A stretch of 64,000 nt of DNA from Glaciimonas sp. (GTDB lineage: Bacteria; Pseudomonadota; Gammaproteobacteria; Burkholderiales; Burkholderiaceae_D), in contig JABBOV010000008.1 in NCBI GenBank assembly GCA_012927625.1, forward strand, positions 124,001 through 188,000, written 5' to 3'. Both the position numbers and the translations under genes were made by a program. Shown here piece after piece: positions 35,988 to 46,350 of this stretch; within the stretch, counting starts at the first letter, position 1, and each line of letters starts with the position of its first letter. The notes beneath the pieces were generated by a model that did not search any database, was not told where the DNA came from, and saw only the letters and a program-made list of their open reading frames with translations.

Positions 35988-36404
35988 ATGAGCATGGTAC
36001 GAGAATTCAAAAGCTTTATTTCCAGGGGCAACGTCATGGATCTGGCGGTCGGTGTGATCATCGGCGCAGCATTCGGAAAAATTGTCGCGTCCCTGGTGGA
36101 AGACATCATTATGCCGATAGTTGGAACAATGGTAGGCGGACTAGATTTTTCCAGCTATTATCTGCCTTTGAACGGGCAAAGCACTGGACTGTCATTAACT
36201 GAAGCAAAAAAACTCGGCGCCGTATTGGCCTACGGAAACTTTATTACGATTGCGTTAAATTTCATTATTCTTGCCCTCATCATTTTCCAGATGATTCGTC
36301 TGTTCAATAAAATGAAACAGACAGAAATGCCTCCCACACCAGCAGTCACGCCAGAAGAGGTGATTCTGCTGCGCGAAATTCGCGATGCACTTCAAACCCG
36401 ATAG
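35988..36404 (+). CDS. mscL: Large-conductance mechanosensitive channel
   Basis: A 138-residue channel protein that releases solutes at high membrane tension. The N-terminal helix and first membrane span read [20 protein letters not shown], the family signature. A second span and a C-terminal coiled helix ([14 protein letters not shown]) follow. A strong AGGAGG ribosome site selects the ATG at 35988 rather than an earlier in-frame start. Confidence 0.96.
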   Translation: MSMVREFKSFISRGNVMDLAVGVIIGAAFGKIVASLVEDIIMPIVGTMVGGLDFSSYYLPLNGQSTGLSLTEAKKLGAVLAYGNFITIALNFIILALIIFQMIRLFNKMKQTEMPPTPAVTPEEVILLREIRDALQTR

Positions 36405-36416
36405 TCTTTCTATTCT

Positions 36417-37184
36417 CTACACCGGATTGTAGATATCAATAAAATGATGCGCAATGCCAAACTGCTGGGCCAAAAATTGGCCCAGCGCCTGTACCCCGTA
36501 GCGTTCAGTCGCGTGATGACCGCAGGCCAGGTAGGCAACGCCGGCTTCGCGCGCCAAATGGACGGTAGGCTCCGAGATTTCACCGCTTAAATAAATATCT
36601 GCGCCAGACGCAACGGCACCCATCATGAAATTTTGGGCTGCACCGGTACACCAGGCGATTCGGCGTACAAGCTGCTCCGAATCGCCTATAAGCAATGGTC
36701 GCCGACCTAATTTTGCTTCCACCACGAGCGCCAGATCTCCTGCGGTTTTGATAGATGCATTCATGGCAGTGCCCAGGCAACCTAAATCATCAACGCCGAA
36801 GCGCGCATCCGCGCACAGATCAAGCACTTTGGCTAGTTGCGCATTGTTGCCCAAGGTTGGATGCGCATCCAGCGGCAGATGATAGGCGAACAAGTTCATG
36901 TCGTGCGCTAATAACATTTTCAATCTCTTTTGCTTGATGCCCACCACACAGGCATCCTCCCCACGCCAGAAATAACCGTGGTGCACCAGGACGGCGTCTG
37001 CCTTCAAGTCGATTGCAGCTTCAAGCAACGCAAGGTTGGCGGTCACTCCCGTAACAAGCGTTTTTATTGATGTGATTCCTGCCACCTGCAATCCGTTTGG
37101 ACAATAATCGTGAAAACGTGTAATTTCCAGGGTGAGCGCTAGAAATTTTGCCAACTCATCCCTATCTACTGATTGCTGGTTCAT
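36417..37184 (-). CDS. Nif3-like dinuclear metal-centre protein
   Basis: A 255-residue protein of the Nif3/YbgI family. The metal-binding motifs include [13 protein letters not shown] near residue 70 and [13 protein letters not shown] near residue 220. Members form toroidal hexamers; the physiological role is unclear, with GTP cyclohydrolase-like activity suggested. It is convergent with mscL and divergent from the degS-like gene with only 34 bp between start codons. Confidence 0.9.
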   Translation of the reverse strand: MNQQSVDRDELAKFLALTLEITRFHDYCPNGLQVAGITSIKTLVTGVTANLALLEAAIDLKADAVLVHHGYFWRGEDACVVGIKQKRLKMLLAHDMNLFAYHLPLDAHPTLGNNAQLAKVLDLCADARFGVDDLGCLGTAMNASIKTAGDLALVVEAKLGRRPLLIGDSEQLVRRIAWCTGAAQNFMMGAVASGADIYLSGEISEPTVHLAREAGVAYLACGHHATERYGVQALGQFLAQQFGIAHHFIDIYNPV

Positions 37185-37218
37185 TTTCCCTTACCCTTTT
37201 TTATCTAGACATCTAAAT

Positions 37219-38385
37219 ATGCGACGTTTCTGGTTATTGTTTGCACAAGCTGTGACTATTGGCCTTGCCGTATGGTTCATTGTAACGACCTTGAAACCGG
37301 ATTGGACCGGCAGACTCGGCGGTTCGCAAAACCTGCGTATTGCTTCATCTTCGGTATCAATACAGGAGGCGATGCCATCGCAGTCGCCATCCCAAAATTC
37401 ATATCGGGACGCTGCCAAGCGCGCCATGCCATCCGTGGTGAATATTTTCACTACCAAGGAAGCCAAACAGCTGAAAAACCCCTATCTGAATGACCCTTTT
37501 TTCAAAAAATTCTTTGGCGATGGCTATGGCGGTCAGACGGAAAAGCAATCGAGCCTCGGTTCCGGCGTCGTAATCAGCCCGCAAGGCTATATCTTGACCA
37601 ACAATCATGTGGTCGAAGCTGCCGATGAAATTGAAGTGGCTCTTGCTGACGGCCGCAAGGCAGTTGCTAAAGTGGTTGGCGCCGACCCTGAAACGGATTT
37701 GGCTGTAATCAAAATCGATGTGCCGAATCTGCCTGCCATTACCTTGGGACGCATCGAACAAGTGCAGGTTGGCGATCCAGTGCTGGCCATCGGCAATCCA
37801 TTCGGTGTCGGCCAGACTGTCACCATGGGCATTGTCTCAGCATTGGGGCGTAATCACCTAGGCATCAATACCTTCGAGAACTTCATCCAGACCGATGCCG
37901 CCATCAATCCAGGCAATTCGGGCGGCGCGCTAATTGATACCAATGGCAACCTGCTCGGCATCAACACCGCCATCTATTCCAGTAGCGGCGGCTCGCTCGG
38001 AATTGGTTTTGCTATCCCGGTATCAACTGTCAAGACCGTCATGGAATCAATCATTAAAACCGGCCAGGTGGTGCGCGGCTGGATCGGTGTCGAGCCGCAA
38101 GACATTACGCCAGAACTGGCGGAAAGTTTCGGACTGACCAAGAAGACCGGTGCCATCATCGCTGGGGTCCTGCGCGATGGACCGGCTGATAAGGCCGGGG
38201 TCAAACCGGGCGATATACTGCTCGCGATTGAAGACAAACCCGTCACAGACACCACTGAAATGCTCAACTTAATCGCGCAATTGACTCCCGGCAATAAAGC
38301 GAAATTCACCATTTCGCGCCGCAACCAAGACTCCATAGTGCAAGTCACCATTGGCAAGCGCCCAAAAATCCAGCGCGAACAATGA
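37219..38385 (+). CDS. Membrane-anchored DegS/AlgW-type serine protease
   Basis: A 388-residue trypsin-like protease with an N-terminal membrane anchor (residues about 5-22), a protease domain and a single PDZ domain (about 280-375). The catalytic triad is H130 (NNHVVE), D160 (ETDLAVIK) and S234 (NPGNSGGAL). One PDZ domain plus a membrane anchor resemble DegS/AlgW, which cut anti-sigma factors in the envelope stress response, more than DegP. The ATG at 37219 has no strong ribosome site, but homologues begin there (MRRFWLLFAQ). Confidence 0.92.
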   Translation: MRRFWLLFAQAVTIGLAVWFIVTTLKPDWTGRLGGSQNLRIASSSVSIQEAMPSQSPSQNSYRDAAKRAMPSVVNIFTTKEAKQLKNPYLNDPFFKKFFGDGYGGQTEKQSSLGSGVVISPQGYILTNNHVVEAADEIEVALADGRKAVAKVVGADPETDLAVIKIDVPNLPAITLGRIEQVQVGDPVLAIGNPFGVGQTVTMGIVSALGRNHLGINTFENFIQTDAAINPGNSGGALIDTNGNLLGINTAIYSSSGGSLGIGFAIPVSTVKTVMESIIKTGQVVRGWIGVEPQDITPELAESFGLTKKTGAIIAGVLRDGPADKAGVKPGDILLAIEDKPVTDTTEMLNLIAQLTPGNKAKFTISRRNQDSIVQVTIGKRPKIQREQ

Positions 38386-38437
38386 AAATACAGGCGAAAC
38401 ATCAGTGTCATCAGCACCAGAGCACAAGATTTCTGCC

Positions 38438-39130
38438 ATGCACATCCGTGACCTGATTCAGTTTCTCACTGAATTAAGCGAAAACAACAACCGCGCCTGG
38501 TTCGCAATGAACCGGCCGCGTTACGACATCCTGCGTGGAGAATTCTTGGCGCTCGTCAGCAGCCTGATTACCGAGATCGCTGTTTTCGATCCTCTCGTCG
38601 CCGCTTGTGATCCGAAAAAAGCCTTGTTCCGAATCAACCGCGACATGCGCTTTTCGAAGGATAAAAAACCCTACAAAACCACATTTTCCGCGTCTATTTT
38701 GCCTAACGGGCGCAAGAAGCCGAGCGAAGGCGGCGGCCCAGTCTATTATTTTATGATCAATGCGGCCGCACAACTGCAGTTTGGCGTTGGCGAATACGCA
38801 CCGCCGCCACTGCGTTTGCGCGCCATCCGCAAACAGATCGCAGCGGATACACCAGGCTTTGGAAAACTGCTAAAGGAGCGGAAATTGCGAGCCACATTCG
38901 GCAGCTTCTATGAAGAAGGTAAATTGTCACGCCCACCCAAAGGGTTCGCTGCGGACCTGCCGCATATCGAGCAGATCAAGCTTAAAAATTTCTTCGTCTG
39001 GAAGGGGACCGAGTTGAACCGGGACGCGCCGGAAGAAGTCACCGCGACCCTGCTTACGGGTTTCCGCGATGCCTACGCGCTGGTAGCTTGGTTGCGTACT
39101 GTGGCATTACCGGAACAATGCCCTGTATGA
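38438..39130 (+). CDS. DUF2461 family protein
   Basis: A 230-residue protein of the DUF2461/TIGR02453 family, function unknown. Typical segments are ENNNRAWFAMNRPRYD, RINRDMRFSKDKKPYKT and a late DLPHIEQIKLKNFFVWK. It lies 52 bp after the degS-like protease on the same strand and may share its transcript. I start at the ATG at 38438 (MHIRDLIQFL), where the family alignment begins. Confidence 0.88.
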   Translation: MHIRDLIQFLTELSENNNRAWFAMNRPRYDILRGEFLALVSSLITEIAVFDPLVAACDPKKALFRINRDMRFSKDKKPYKTTFSASILPNGRKKPSEGGGPVYYFMINAAAQLQFGVGEYAPPPLRLRAIRKQIAADTPGFGKLLKERKLRATFGSFYEEGKLSRPPKGFAADLPHIEQIKLKNFFVWKGTELNRDAPEEVTATLLTGFRDAYALVAWLRTVALPEQCPV

Positions 39131-39166
39131 AAAAACAAGGAGTATAAGTAAATTTCCCTTTTATTC

Positions 39167-39183
39167 AGAGCGGCAACCGCTCT
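39167..39183. terminator. Hairpin between DUF2461 gene and tatC
   Basis: AGAGCGG and CCGCTCT form a seven-bp stem with a CAA loop, between the convergent DUF2461 gene and tatC. The T-content after it is modest on both strands, so it is a probable but not strong terminator. Confidence 0.5.
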
Positions 39184-39208
39184 TGCTTAAGATAGTATAT
39201 GAATAATG

Positions 39209-39994
39209 TCAGGCCCCTGGTGTATCTTCTATCGGTGCTTGCGTAGCTTTAGCAAAAATCGGGGCCACCAGCAATCCGAGTTCATACAACAGGCACATCG
39301 GCACCGCCAGTGAAAACTGGCTGACAATGTCGGGTGGCGTCACAATAGCAGCGATCACAAAAGAGCCAACGATAACGTAGGGCCGAATAGATTTCAGTTT
39401 TTCCAGCGTCACAAACCCCATCCGCACCAGTACGACTACCACAATCGGAACCTCGAACGCCAAGCCGAAAGCCAGGCACATCGACATTACAAAATCCAGG
39501 TAATTCTCTATATCGGGCGCCACCATGATGGAAGCAGGCGCGAATGCGTTAATAAATTTGAATACCCTGCCGAATACCAGAAAATAACAAAATGCGATTC
39601 CAGCCAGAAACAATAGCGATGATGAAACTACTAGCGGTATGACCAGCTTCTTCTCGTGCAAATACAAGCCAGGCGCGATAAAAGCCCATACCTGATACAG
39701 CACCCAAGGCAATGACACGATGAATGCCAGCAGAAGCGTGACTTTCATTGGCACCATGAAAGGGGAAATTACTCCGGTGGCAATCATCTTGGCGCCGGAC
39801 GGCAATGAAGCCATCATGGGGCGCGCCAGGAAGTCGTAAATATGCGCCGGGCCAGGCCACAGGAACAACAGTCCGCAGATGATCAGCACACCAATCGACG
39901 CCCGCACCAATCGGTCGCGCAACTCAACCAGATGTGAAATGAAGGTGTCTTCCATACCTGCTTTTGGTTCTTCAGACATAGGGCTTGCTGGCAT
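39209..39994 (-). CDS. tatC: Twin-arginine translocase subunit TatC
   Basis: A 261-residue protein with six membrane helices. The N-terminal signature FISHLVELRDRLVRA and the FKFINAFAP-type loops are typical. It is the receptor for twin-arginine signal peptides. An alternative ATG at 39979 gives a protein shorter by five residues; neither start has a clear ribosome site. Likely Tat clients encoded nearby are the Rieske protein and the gamma-glutamyltransferase. Confidence 0.96.
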   Translation of the reverse strand: MPASPMSEEPKAGMEDTFISHLVELRDRLVRASIGVLIICGLLFLWPGPAHIYDFLARPMMASLPSGAKMIATGVISPFMVPMKVTLLLAFIVSLPWVLYQVWAFIAPGLYLHEKKLVIPLVVSSSLLFLAGIAFCYFLVFGRVFKFINAFAPASIMVAPDIENYLDFVMSMCLAFGLAFEVPIVVVVLVRMGFVTLEKLKSIRPYVIVGSFVIAAIVTPPDIVSQFSLAVPMCLLYELGLLVAPIFAKATQAPIEDTPGA

Positions 39995-40144
39995 ATAAAT
40001 TAAGAGAAAGAACGGGGTTTAACCCTAAAAAAACACTATAGAATCAGGAACCGGGCGGCCCTGCGGTTTCAAACCAAAGCGTACTGCACAGCTTGCCGGC
40101 ACCCGCTTTAGTTTGAGTATTCCTCAGCGCATGTGCAACCCGCG

Positions 40145-40639
40145 CTAGCGAAACGAGTGTGAAGCGTTACCACCGGGGCGATACTTCGACACCCGGGCGG
40201 CACCTGACAACAAATGCGACTTGCCACCGTGACGCTGTTTGTACCAAGTAGGAACGGCCGATGTACGTGCCAACTTTTTTTTGCGGAAGCTCTTCACTTT
40301 TGCAGCGGCCTGCTCAGGCCTGGCAGTAGCGAATGCGTAGGGCACATCATTATCGGAACCATTTACAGCAGTGTTGAGTTCGCGCTCGGTATCGGACAGA
40401 TTGCGCGTAAATGAACTTTCAACGTCTTTTGCCGCTTCCTGCACTTCCTCCTGCATTTTGCGTAATTCATCGAGCTCCATCTCGCGACTGACCTCGGATT
40501 TCACGTCATTGATATAACGCTGGGCGCGCCCCAATAATGAGCCCACCATACGCGCGACTTTCGGCAATTTTTCGGGGCCGATCACCACTAGCGCAACGAT
40601 CCCGATCAATGCCAGTTTGGATAGACCTAAATCAATCAT
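40145..40639 (-). CDS. tatB: Twin-arginine translocase subunit TatB
   Basis: A 164-residue protein: one N-terminal helix (MIDLGLSKLALIGIVALVVI), the GPEKLP hinge, an amphipathic helix and a long basic, disordered tail. It forms the substrate-receptor complex with TatC. It lies between tatA and tatC with gaps of 86 and 150 bp. Confidence 0.94.
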   Translation of the reverse strand: MIDLGLSKLALIGIVALVVIGPEKLPKVARMVGSLLGRAQRYINDVKSEVSREMELDELRKMQEEVQEAAKDVESSFTRNLSDTERELNTAVNGSDNDVPYAFATARPEQAAAKVKSFRKKKLARTSAVPTWYKQRHGGKSHLLSGAARVSKYRPGGNASHSFR

Positions 40640-40725
40640 AAGGCTCTAACGACAGACTGCAAATAGCCAGGCCACACCAAGTGCCGTACACGGCGTTTGG
40701 TGTGAGCAACACTGGCTGGCGCTGT

Positions 40726-40950
40726 TCAATCTTTCGTCTTCTCTTTCGAATCAATATCAATCGTGTTTTTTTCATTGGATTTTGGCAAATTCTGGGCTGT
40801 GGATTTTTCTTCCTCGCCCTTCACTCCGTCCTTGAAACCCTTGACGGCCTTACCTAGGTCAGAACCCATGCTACCTATTTTCTTGGTGCCAAACACCAAC
40901 ATCACAATAACCAGCACAATCAACCAGTGCCAAATACTTAACGAACCCAT
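40726..40950 (-). CDS. tatA: Twin-arginine translocase subunit TatA
   Basis: A 74-residue pore-forming subunit: [20 protein letters not shown], then [20 protein letters not shown] and an acidic/basic tail. The ATG at 40950 has AAAGGAA upstream; an ATG 15 bases earlier is less likely. It is the first of the tat genes and follows the HIT gene in the his-tat cluster. Confidence 0.95.
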   Translation of the reverse strand: MGSLSIWHWLIVLVIVMLVFGTKKIGSMGSDLGKAVKGFKDGVKGEEEKSTAQNLPKSNEKNTIDIDSKEKTKD

Positions 40951-41052
40951 GATTATTCCTTTCAAGACGGATCATTACCGCCACAGTGTGCCTCATACGC
41001 CTACATAATGCTGTAAATGCGCGAAAAATAGACGACCTAACCAGCTCGATTC

Positions 41053-41424
41053 CTAACGCCGACCACGCCACGGTTTTGCACCGCCAATCACATGAAGATG
41101 CAAATGGTATACCTCTTGGCCGCCATCCGGGCCCGTGTTGATCATTGTTCTGTAGCCGCCCTTTAGACCAATACCTGCATCATTAGTTACAGCGCAGCCG
41201 AATTCTTTTGCGAGTTTCGGCGCTAACAACAGCATTTGCCCCAGCAGATCGGTATGTTCGCTGCCGCAATCCGATAGCGTGGCAATATGCTGCTTTGGAA
41301 TCACCAGCAAGTGTACCGAGGCGGCAGGATTGTTGTCCTTAAATGCCAGCAGCGCAGCATCTTCATAGACGATCTCGGCCGGGATGGTTTTTGCCGCGAT
41401 TTTGCAAAATATACAATTATCCAA
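41053..41424 (-). CDS. HIT-family nucleotide hydrolase (HinT-like)
   Basis: A 123-residue histidine triad protein with the active-site motif HLHLHVIGG near the C-terminus and the N-terminal CIFCKIAAKTIPAEIVYED typical of HinT. It probably hydrolyses adenosine phosphoramidates. The gene lies between hisE and tatA, as in many Burkholderiales. A 130-bp gap with a dispersed repeat separates it from hisE. Confidence 0.92.
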   Translation of the reverse strand: MDNCIFCKIAAKTIPAEIVYEDAALLAFKDNNPAASVHLLVIPKQHIATLSDCGSEHTDLLGQMLLLAPKLAKEFGCAVTNDAGIGLKGGYRTMINTGPDGGQEVYHLHLHVIGGAKPWRGRR

Positions 41425-41460
41425 TGTGACTCCATAATTAACGTAAAGTCGCGATGCGAC

Positions 41461-41553
41461 TCACTTCGCTCCCCTCACCCGGCATGGCTTTTCCTGGTGC
41501 CCGAATCGCATGCGATTCGCTTGCGGGAGAGGGGTTGGGGGAGAGGGCGGCCA
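41461..41553. repeat. Repeat-like element between hisE and hit
   Basis: It has C-rich and G-rich ends (CTCCCCTCACCC and GGGAGAGGGGTTGGGGGAGAG) around a perfect 18-bp palindrome, CGAATCGCATGCGATTCG. Sequences of this CCCTCTCCC/GGGAGAGGG type are common intergenic repeats in Proteobacteria. It would fold strongly in RNA within the his-tat transcript. Confidence 0.6.
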
Positions 41554-41554
41554 T

Positions 41555-41926
41555 TCAGTTTTTGTGCGACTCGTCGGCGTCGCGCAAGACATCTTTGCGT
41601 GCCGCTTTTTCTTCGATGCCGGACAATCCTTCGCGCCGCGCCAGTTCATCCAAGACCTGCTGCGGCGTCAAACCGAACTGCGCCAACATGACCAAAGAGT
41701 GAAACCATAAGTCGGCACATTCATATAGCACTTTCGAAGCATCGCCGTCGATACGCGCATCTTTTGCCGCCATTACTGTTTCGGTCGCTTCTTCACCGAT
41801 TTTTTTCAGTATGGCATCGTCGCCCTTGGCAAACAGGCGCGCAACATACGACGTCTCTGGATTGCCGCCATTGGCCAGCTTGCGCGACTCGATGACCATT
41901 GCCAGACGATTTAGCGTTTCACTCAT
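41555..41926 (-). CDS. hisE: Phosphoribosyl-ATP pyrophosphatase
   Basis: A 123-residue all-helical pyrophosphohydrolase that converts PR-ATP to PR-AMP, the second step of histidine synthesis. The metal-binding [12 protein letters not shown] and the [12 protein letters not shown] region are present. It is separate from hisI, as in most Proteobacteria other than enterics, and overlaps it by four bases. Confidence 0.95.
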   Translation of the reverse strand: MSETLNRLAMVIESRKLANGGNPETSYVARLFAKGDDAILKKIGEEATETVMAAKDARIDGDASKVLYECADLWFHSLVMLAQFGLTPQQVLDELARREGLSGIEEKAARKDVLRDADESHKN

Positions 41927-42327
41927 TTATAGATACTTTCAGGGTTCTTCAACACTGGATCGACTGCTTGCCAAACACCATCGTCTGCAGCGCCTTCAAA
42001 TTTCTGAAAAAAACAGGAATGCCGTCCGGTATGGCAGGCAATACCACCGGTCTGCTCAACCTTCAGCAACACCACATCCTCGTCGCAATCCAGACGGATT
42101 TCATGCACTTTCTGAATATGCCCCGATTCTTCGCCCTTGTGCCAGAGTTTCTTGCGTGAACGGCTCCAATACACGGCTTCTCCCAGTTGCACCGTCCGCG
42201 TCAACGCATCGCGATTCATCCAGGCGAACATCAATACGTCATTGCTGCCCACTTCCTGTGCAATTACCGGAACCAGACCGTACTCATCCCAGCGCACCTT
42301 GTTTAACCACTTGAAATTTGCGTTCAT
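41923..42327 (-). CDS. hisI: Phosphoribosyl-AMP cyclohydrolase
   Basis: A 134-residue zinc enzyme for the third step of histidine synthesis. The zinc and magnesium ligands lie in [15 protein letters not shown] and [11 protein letters not shown]. It overlaps both hisE and hisF by four bases, which indicates tight translational coupling. Confidence 0.96.
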   Translation of the reverse strand: MNANFKWLNKVRWDEYGLVPVIAQEVGSNDVLMFAWMNRDALTRTVQLGEAVYWSRSRKKLWHKGEESGHIQKVHEIRLDCDEDVVLLKVEQTGGIACHTGRHSCFFQKFEGAADDGVWQAVDPVLKNPESIYK

Positions 42328-43088
42328 GCTAGCCTCATTGGAATGCCCTGCTCCGACATGAAACGTTTTGCTTCCTGCACAGTGTGTTGGCCGTAATGAA
42401 AAATACTGGCCGCCAGCACTGCATCCGCGCGCCCGAGCTTAATGCCATCGGCCAAGTCTTGCAGACCGCCGACGCCACCGGATGCGATTACCGGGATATT
42501 CACAGCGTCCGAAACGCCGCGCGTCAGGCCCAGGTCGAAGCCAACTTTGGTGCCGTCGCGATCCATGCTGGTAAGCAATATTTCACCGGCACCCAGGCGC
42601 TCCATTTTCTGTGCCCAGGCGATTGCATCCAGGCCGGTCGGGTTGCGACCGCCATGCGTAAATACTTCCCATTTTCCGGCTGCGGTTTGCTTGGCGTCAA
42701 TTGCCACCACGATGCATTGCGAACCGTATTTGCACGCAGCATCGAACACCAGTTGCGGGTTGGTCACCGCCGAGGTATTGATGCTAACCTTGTCGGCGCC
42801 AGCGTTCAGCAAGCGCCGCACATCCTCCACCACGCGCACCCCGCCGCCAACGGTCAGCGGAATGAACACTTGCGAGGCGACTGCCTCGATGATGTGCAAA
42901 ATCAGGTCGCGCCCATCGCTTGATGCTGTGATATCGAGAAAAGTAATCTCGTCTGCGCCCTGCTCATCGTAACGGCGGGCAATTTCGACCGGGTCGCCGG
43001 CATCGCGCAACTCGAGGAAATTGATGCCCTTGACCACGCGGCCGGCGGTGACATCCAGACAGGGAATGATGCGTTTGGCAAGTGTCAT
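42324..43088 (-). CDS. hisF: Imidazole glycerol phosphate synthase cyclase subunit
   Basis: A 254-residue (beta-alpha)8 barrel that uses ammonia from HisH to form IGP and AICAR. Catalytic aspartates are in [11 protein letters not shown] (N-terminal) and VVAIDAKQT (about residue 130). The phosphate-binding loops VGGGVR and ASGGVGG are intact. It overlaps hisI and follows hisA by two bases. Confidence 0.97.
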   Translation of the reverse strand: MTLAKRIIPCLDVTAGRVVKGINFLELRDAGDPVEIARRYDEQGADEITFLDITASSDGRDLILHIIEAVASQVFIPLTVGGGVRVVEDVRRLLNAGADKVSINTSAVTNPQLVFDAACKYGSQCIVVAIDAKQTAAGKWEVFTHGGRNPTGLDAIAWAQKMERLGAGEILLTSMDRDGTKVGFDLGLTRGVSDAVNIPVIASGGVGGLQDLADGIKLGRADAVLAASIFHYGQHTVQEAKRFMSEQGIPMRLA

Positions 43089-43090
43089 GA

Positions 43091-43867
43091 TTAATTTTCC
43101 GATTGCTCGCTTAACGCATCGGCACGCGCCTGGGCTGACAGCAAATCGAGCGAGCCTTCATAAATCGAGCGACCGCAAATCACCCCTTCGATGCCTTCGT
43201 CCTGCACGGCACACAGCGCTTCAACATCGGTAATGTCATGTACGCCGCCGGATGCGATGACAGGAATCCTGACCGCCTGCGCCAGCTTCACTGTCGCTTC
43301 CACGTTGACGCCGCCCATCATGCCGTCGCGGCCGATGTCGGTATAAATGATGGCTTCTGCACCGTAACCTTCAAATTTTTTGGCCAGATCAATGACTTCA
43401 TGGCCGGATAATTTGCTCCAGCCATCGGTGGCAACTTTGCCATCTTTGGCGTCCAAACCGACGATGATCTGGCCCGGGAAAGCGCCGCAAGCGTCATGCA
43501 GGAAGCCCGGATTCTTCACGGCTGCAGTACCAATGATGACGTAACTCAAGCCGCTGTCCAGATAACGTTCGATCGTATCCAGATCGCGGATGCCGCCGCC
43601 CAGCTGAACCGGAATTTCCTCGATATCGTTATCCAGCGCGAACTCGCGCACCATCTGTAAAATCGATTTCACAGCGGATTCGTTCTTCGGCTTGCCCGCA
43701 AAGGCGCCGTTCAAATCTACCAGATGCAGACGGCGCGCGCCCTGCAGCAGCCAGTGATGCGCCATTGCCGCCGGGTCTTTGGAAAATACGGTGGCCTGAT
43801 CCATGTCGCCTTGTTTGAGGCGTACGCATTGGCCGTCTTTAAGATCGATTGCAGGGATGAGTAGCAT
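43091..43867 (-). CDS. hisA: ProFAR isomerase HisA
   Basis: A 258-residue (beta-alpha)8 isomerase of histidine synthesis. It starts [17 protein letters not shown] at the ATG at 43867; an ATG 39 bases earlier has no homologous extension. Catalytic aspartates are in the AIDLKDG strand and in [11 protein letters not shown]. It lies 66 bp after hisH. Confidence 0.96.
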   Translation of the reverse strand: MLLIPAIDLKDGQCVRLKQGDMDQATVFSKDPAAMAHHWLLQGARRLHLVDLNGAFAGKPKNESAVKSILQMVREFALDNDIEEIPVQLGGGIRDLDTIERYLDSGLSYVIIGTAAVKNPGFLHDACGAFPGQIIVGLDAKDGKVATDGWSKLSGHEVIDLAKKFEGYGAEAIIYTDIGRDGMMGGVNVEATVKLAQAVRIPVIASGGVHDITDVEALCAVQDEGIEGVICGRSIYEGSLDLLSAQARADALSEQSEN

Positions 43868-43933
43868 GGCAGCAGTGGAAATAGTTAGTGGTTGAGGATA
43901 ATGCACATTGATGACAGCGGCATATGACTGGAA

Positions 43934-44572
43934 TCAAGGTTTCCAGTTGACAAAATTCTGATACAGGCGCAATCCGGCCGAGGCGCTTTTTTCCGGGTGA
44001 AACTGGGTCGCGAAGATATTCTCGCGCGCCACGGCGCAAGAAAATGCAGTGCCGTAATCGGTCTGTCCGACGGTGTCGGCTACCGCGGCCGGCTGCGCAT
44101 AATAACTGTGCACGAAATAAAAATAACTATCGTCGGCAATGCCGTCCCACAATGCATGCGGTCGCGTCTGCCGAACCTGATTCCAGCCCATCTGCGGCAC
44201 TTTGAAGCGTGAGCCATCTTGCTGCAACTGACCTTCCAGGCGAAAACGCACTACCTTGCCGGGCAACAGTCCAAGCCCTGGTGTTTCGCCCTCTTCACTC
44301 CAGTCGAACAGCATTTGCTCGCCGACGCACACGCCAAACAACGGTTTGCTGCGTGCCGCTTCCAGCAGCGCTTCTTGCAAACCGGATTCGCGCAGGCAGC
44401 GCATGCAATCCGGCATTGCGCCCTGTCCAGGCAAGACAATCCTGTCAGCAGCGCGCAAATCGCCGACTGCGCCCGAAATGCGTACATCGGCGTCAGGTGC
44501 AACATGGCGCAAGGCCTGCGCCACTGAGCGCAAATTGCCCATGCCGTAATCCACCACAACAATTTTATTCAT
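43934..44572 (-). CDS. hisH: Imidazole glycerol phosphate synthase glutaminase subunit
   Basis: A 212-residue class I glutamine amidotransferase that feeds ammonia to HisF. The nucleophile cysteine is in [11 protein letters not shown] (GICLG in most homologues), and the His/Glu pair is in QFHPEKS. It begins with the typical [14 protein letters not shown]. It lies 62 bp after hisB. Confidence 0.96.
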   Translation of the reverse strand: MNKIVVVDYGMGNLRSVAQALRHVAPDADVRISGAVGDLRAADRIVLPGQGAMPDCMRCLRESGLQEALLEAARSKPLFGVCVGEQMLFDWSEEGETPGLGLLPGKVVRFRLEGQLQQDGSRFKVPQMGWNQVRQTRPHALWDGIADDSYFYFVHSYYAQPAAVADTVGQTDYGTAFSCAVARENIFATQFHPEKSASAGLRLYQNFVNWKP

Positions 44573-44634
44573 ATTTACATTATAGATTCGACAACCCGGA
44601 TGCCAACCGGATTCATACCATCGGCAGCAATCGG

Positions 44635-45237
44635 TTACAGGCTGCCCTTAGTCGACGGAATGGTTCCCGCTGCGCGCGCATCGAGTTCGATTGCCATGCG
44701 CAATGCACGCCCGAATGCCTTGAACACTGTCTCGCACTGATGATGCGCGTTGTCGCCGCGCAAGTTATCGATATGCATCGACACCAGCGCATGGTTGACG
44801 AAGCCCTGGAAAAATTCATGCACCAGATCGACATCGAAAGCGCCGACCATCGCGCGGGTAAAAGGCACGTGAAACTCTAGCCCAGGCCGACCGGAAAAAT
44901 CGATTACCACCCGCGACAGCGCTTCATCCAGCGGCACATAGGCGTGGCCGTAGCGGCGAATGCCCTTTTTGTCGCCGATAGCCTTGGCAAACGCCTGGCC
45001 GAGCGTAATGCCGACATCTTCCACTGTGTGATGGGCGTCGATGTACAAGTCTCCGTGGGCTTCTATGTCGAGGTCAATGAGGCCGTGGCGGGCGATCTGA
45101 TCCAGCATGTGGTCCAGAAAAGGCACGCCGGTCGCAAGTTTTTGCGCACCGCTGCCGTCCAGATTGATAGCGACGCGAATTTGCGTCTCGTTGGTATTGC
45201 GAGTGACTTCTGCAATGCGCGGTGTGGACATGTTCAT
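44635..45237 (-). CDS. hisB: Imidazoleglycerol-phosphate dehydratase
   Basis: A 200-residue monofunctional dehydratase without the N-terminal phosphatase domain of enteric HisB. The metal-binding histidine motifs [23 protein letters not shown] and NAHHQCE are present. Histidinol-phosphate phosphatase must therefore be encoded elsewhere. An ATG six bases downstream (45231) is an alternative start. Confidence 0.96.
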   Translation of the reverse strand: MNMSTPRIAEVTRNTNETQIRVAINLDGSGAQKLATGVPFLDHMLDQIARHGLIDLDIEAHGDLYIDAHHTVEDVGITLGQAFAKAIGDKKGIRRYGHAYVPLDEALSRVVIDFSGRPGLEFHVPFTRAMVGAFDVDLVHEFFQGFVNHALVSMHIDNLRGDNAHHQCETVFKAFGRALRMAIELDARAAGTIPSTKGSL

Positions 45238-45250
45238 GGGGCTGCCAAAG

Positions 45251-46339
45251 TTACGTTGCTAACGATGCTTTCAAGGCATCAAGGAATTGCTTATTCTCTT
45301 GCGGCGTGCCGACAGTCACCCGCAGGCAGTTTTTTAATAATGGATGCATTTTACCGATATTTTTGATTAATACCTTGCGCTCCAACAGTCGGGCAAACAC
45401 ATTTTCCGCATCGATGTGCCCCGATTGCACCCGAATCAGCAAAAAATTCGCGGCCGAAGGAAAAACCGCAATCTCCGGCAAAGCCGCCAAAGCGTCGGCC
45501 AGTTGCGAGCGTGCATCACGCACCGCCTTTGCCTGCGCCTCCAGCACATCGGTATGCTCCAGCACGAACTGCGCAGCCGCTTCGGTCAGCACATTTATAT
45601 TGTAAGGTGGGCGCACTTTGTCGAATTCACGCAACAAGGCTTGGCCGGCCGCCATGTAGCCCAGACGAATGCCTGCCAGACCCAGCTTGGAAACGGTGCG
45701 CATCACCACCAGATTATCGAATTCCGCCAGCCGCGGCATCCAGCTCGAAGGCGCAAACGGCTGATAAGCTTCATCCGAGACCACGATTCCGGTGTCGCCC
45801 ACAGCACGAATAATCTGTTCCATGTCGCCGCCATCGAACAGAGTCCCAGTTGGGTTGTTCGGATATGCCAGATAGACAATCGCCGGTTGATGTTCGGCGA
45901 TAGCGCGCAGCATGGCCGCTGTATCCAGCGTGAAATCGGGCTTTAACGGCACGCCGACGAATTCCAGCCCGGCAAATTGTGCCGACATTGCATACATCAC
46001 GAAGCCGGGCACCGGCGCCAGCACTTTGGCGCCCGGTTTAGCGCAGGCCAGCGAAATAATCGCAATCAGTTCATCTGAGCCATTGCCTAGCACCACGTCG
46101 AAACCAGCCGGCACACCAAATTGGGCGCAGATTTTAGCCTTCAGCGCGACGTAGGATGGCACTGGATAACGGTTCAGCGCTACCTCGGCCAAGCGTCGGC
46201 CCAGTTCCTCGCGTAGCACTGGCGGCAAAGCGTAGGGATTTTCCATCGCATCGAGCTTCACAAAACCACTGGAATCAGGGACGTGATAAGCCGATAACGC
46301 ACGGACGTCGGGGCGGATGATGTTTTCGATGAGAGACAT
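45251..46339 (-). CDS. hisC: Histidinol-phosphate aminotransferase
   Basis: A 362-residue class I/II PLP aminotransferase. The PLP lysine is in [14 protein letters not shown], with [12 protein letters not shown] and DEAYQPF upstream. It converts imidazole acetol phosphate to histidinol phosphate. It is followed 13 bp later by hisB. An unrelated methyltransferase gene lies directly upstream, between it and hisD. Confidence 0.95.
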   Translation of the reverse strand: MSLIENIIRPDVRALSAYHVPDSSGFVKLDAMENPYALPPVLREELGRRLAEVALNRYPVPSYVALKAKICAQFGVPAGFDVVLGNGSDELIAIISLACAKPGAKVLAPVPGFVMYAMSAQFAGLEFVGVPLKPDFTLDTAAMLRAIAEHQPAIVYLAYPNNPTGTLFDGGDMEQIIRAVGDTGIVVSDEAYQPFAPSSWMPRLAEFDNLVVMRTVSKLGLAGIRLGYMAAGQALLREFDKVRPPYNINVLTEAAAQFVLEHTDVLEAQAKAVRDARSQLADALAALPEIAVFPSAANFLLIRVQSGHIDAENVFARLLERKVLIKNIGKMHPLLKNCLRVTVGTPQENKQFLDALKASLAT

Positions 46340-46350
46340 GGCAGTGGCTA

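Noticed and set aside
39137-39196. Possible eighth copy of the 60-bp repeat (minus strand, ends ATACTCC).
   Set aside because: It lacks ATGCGG at the required position and the TGTAT edge; the hairpin there is better read as a terminator.
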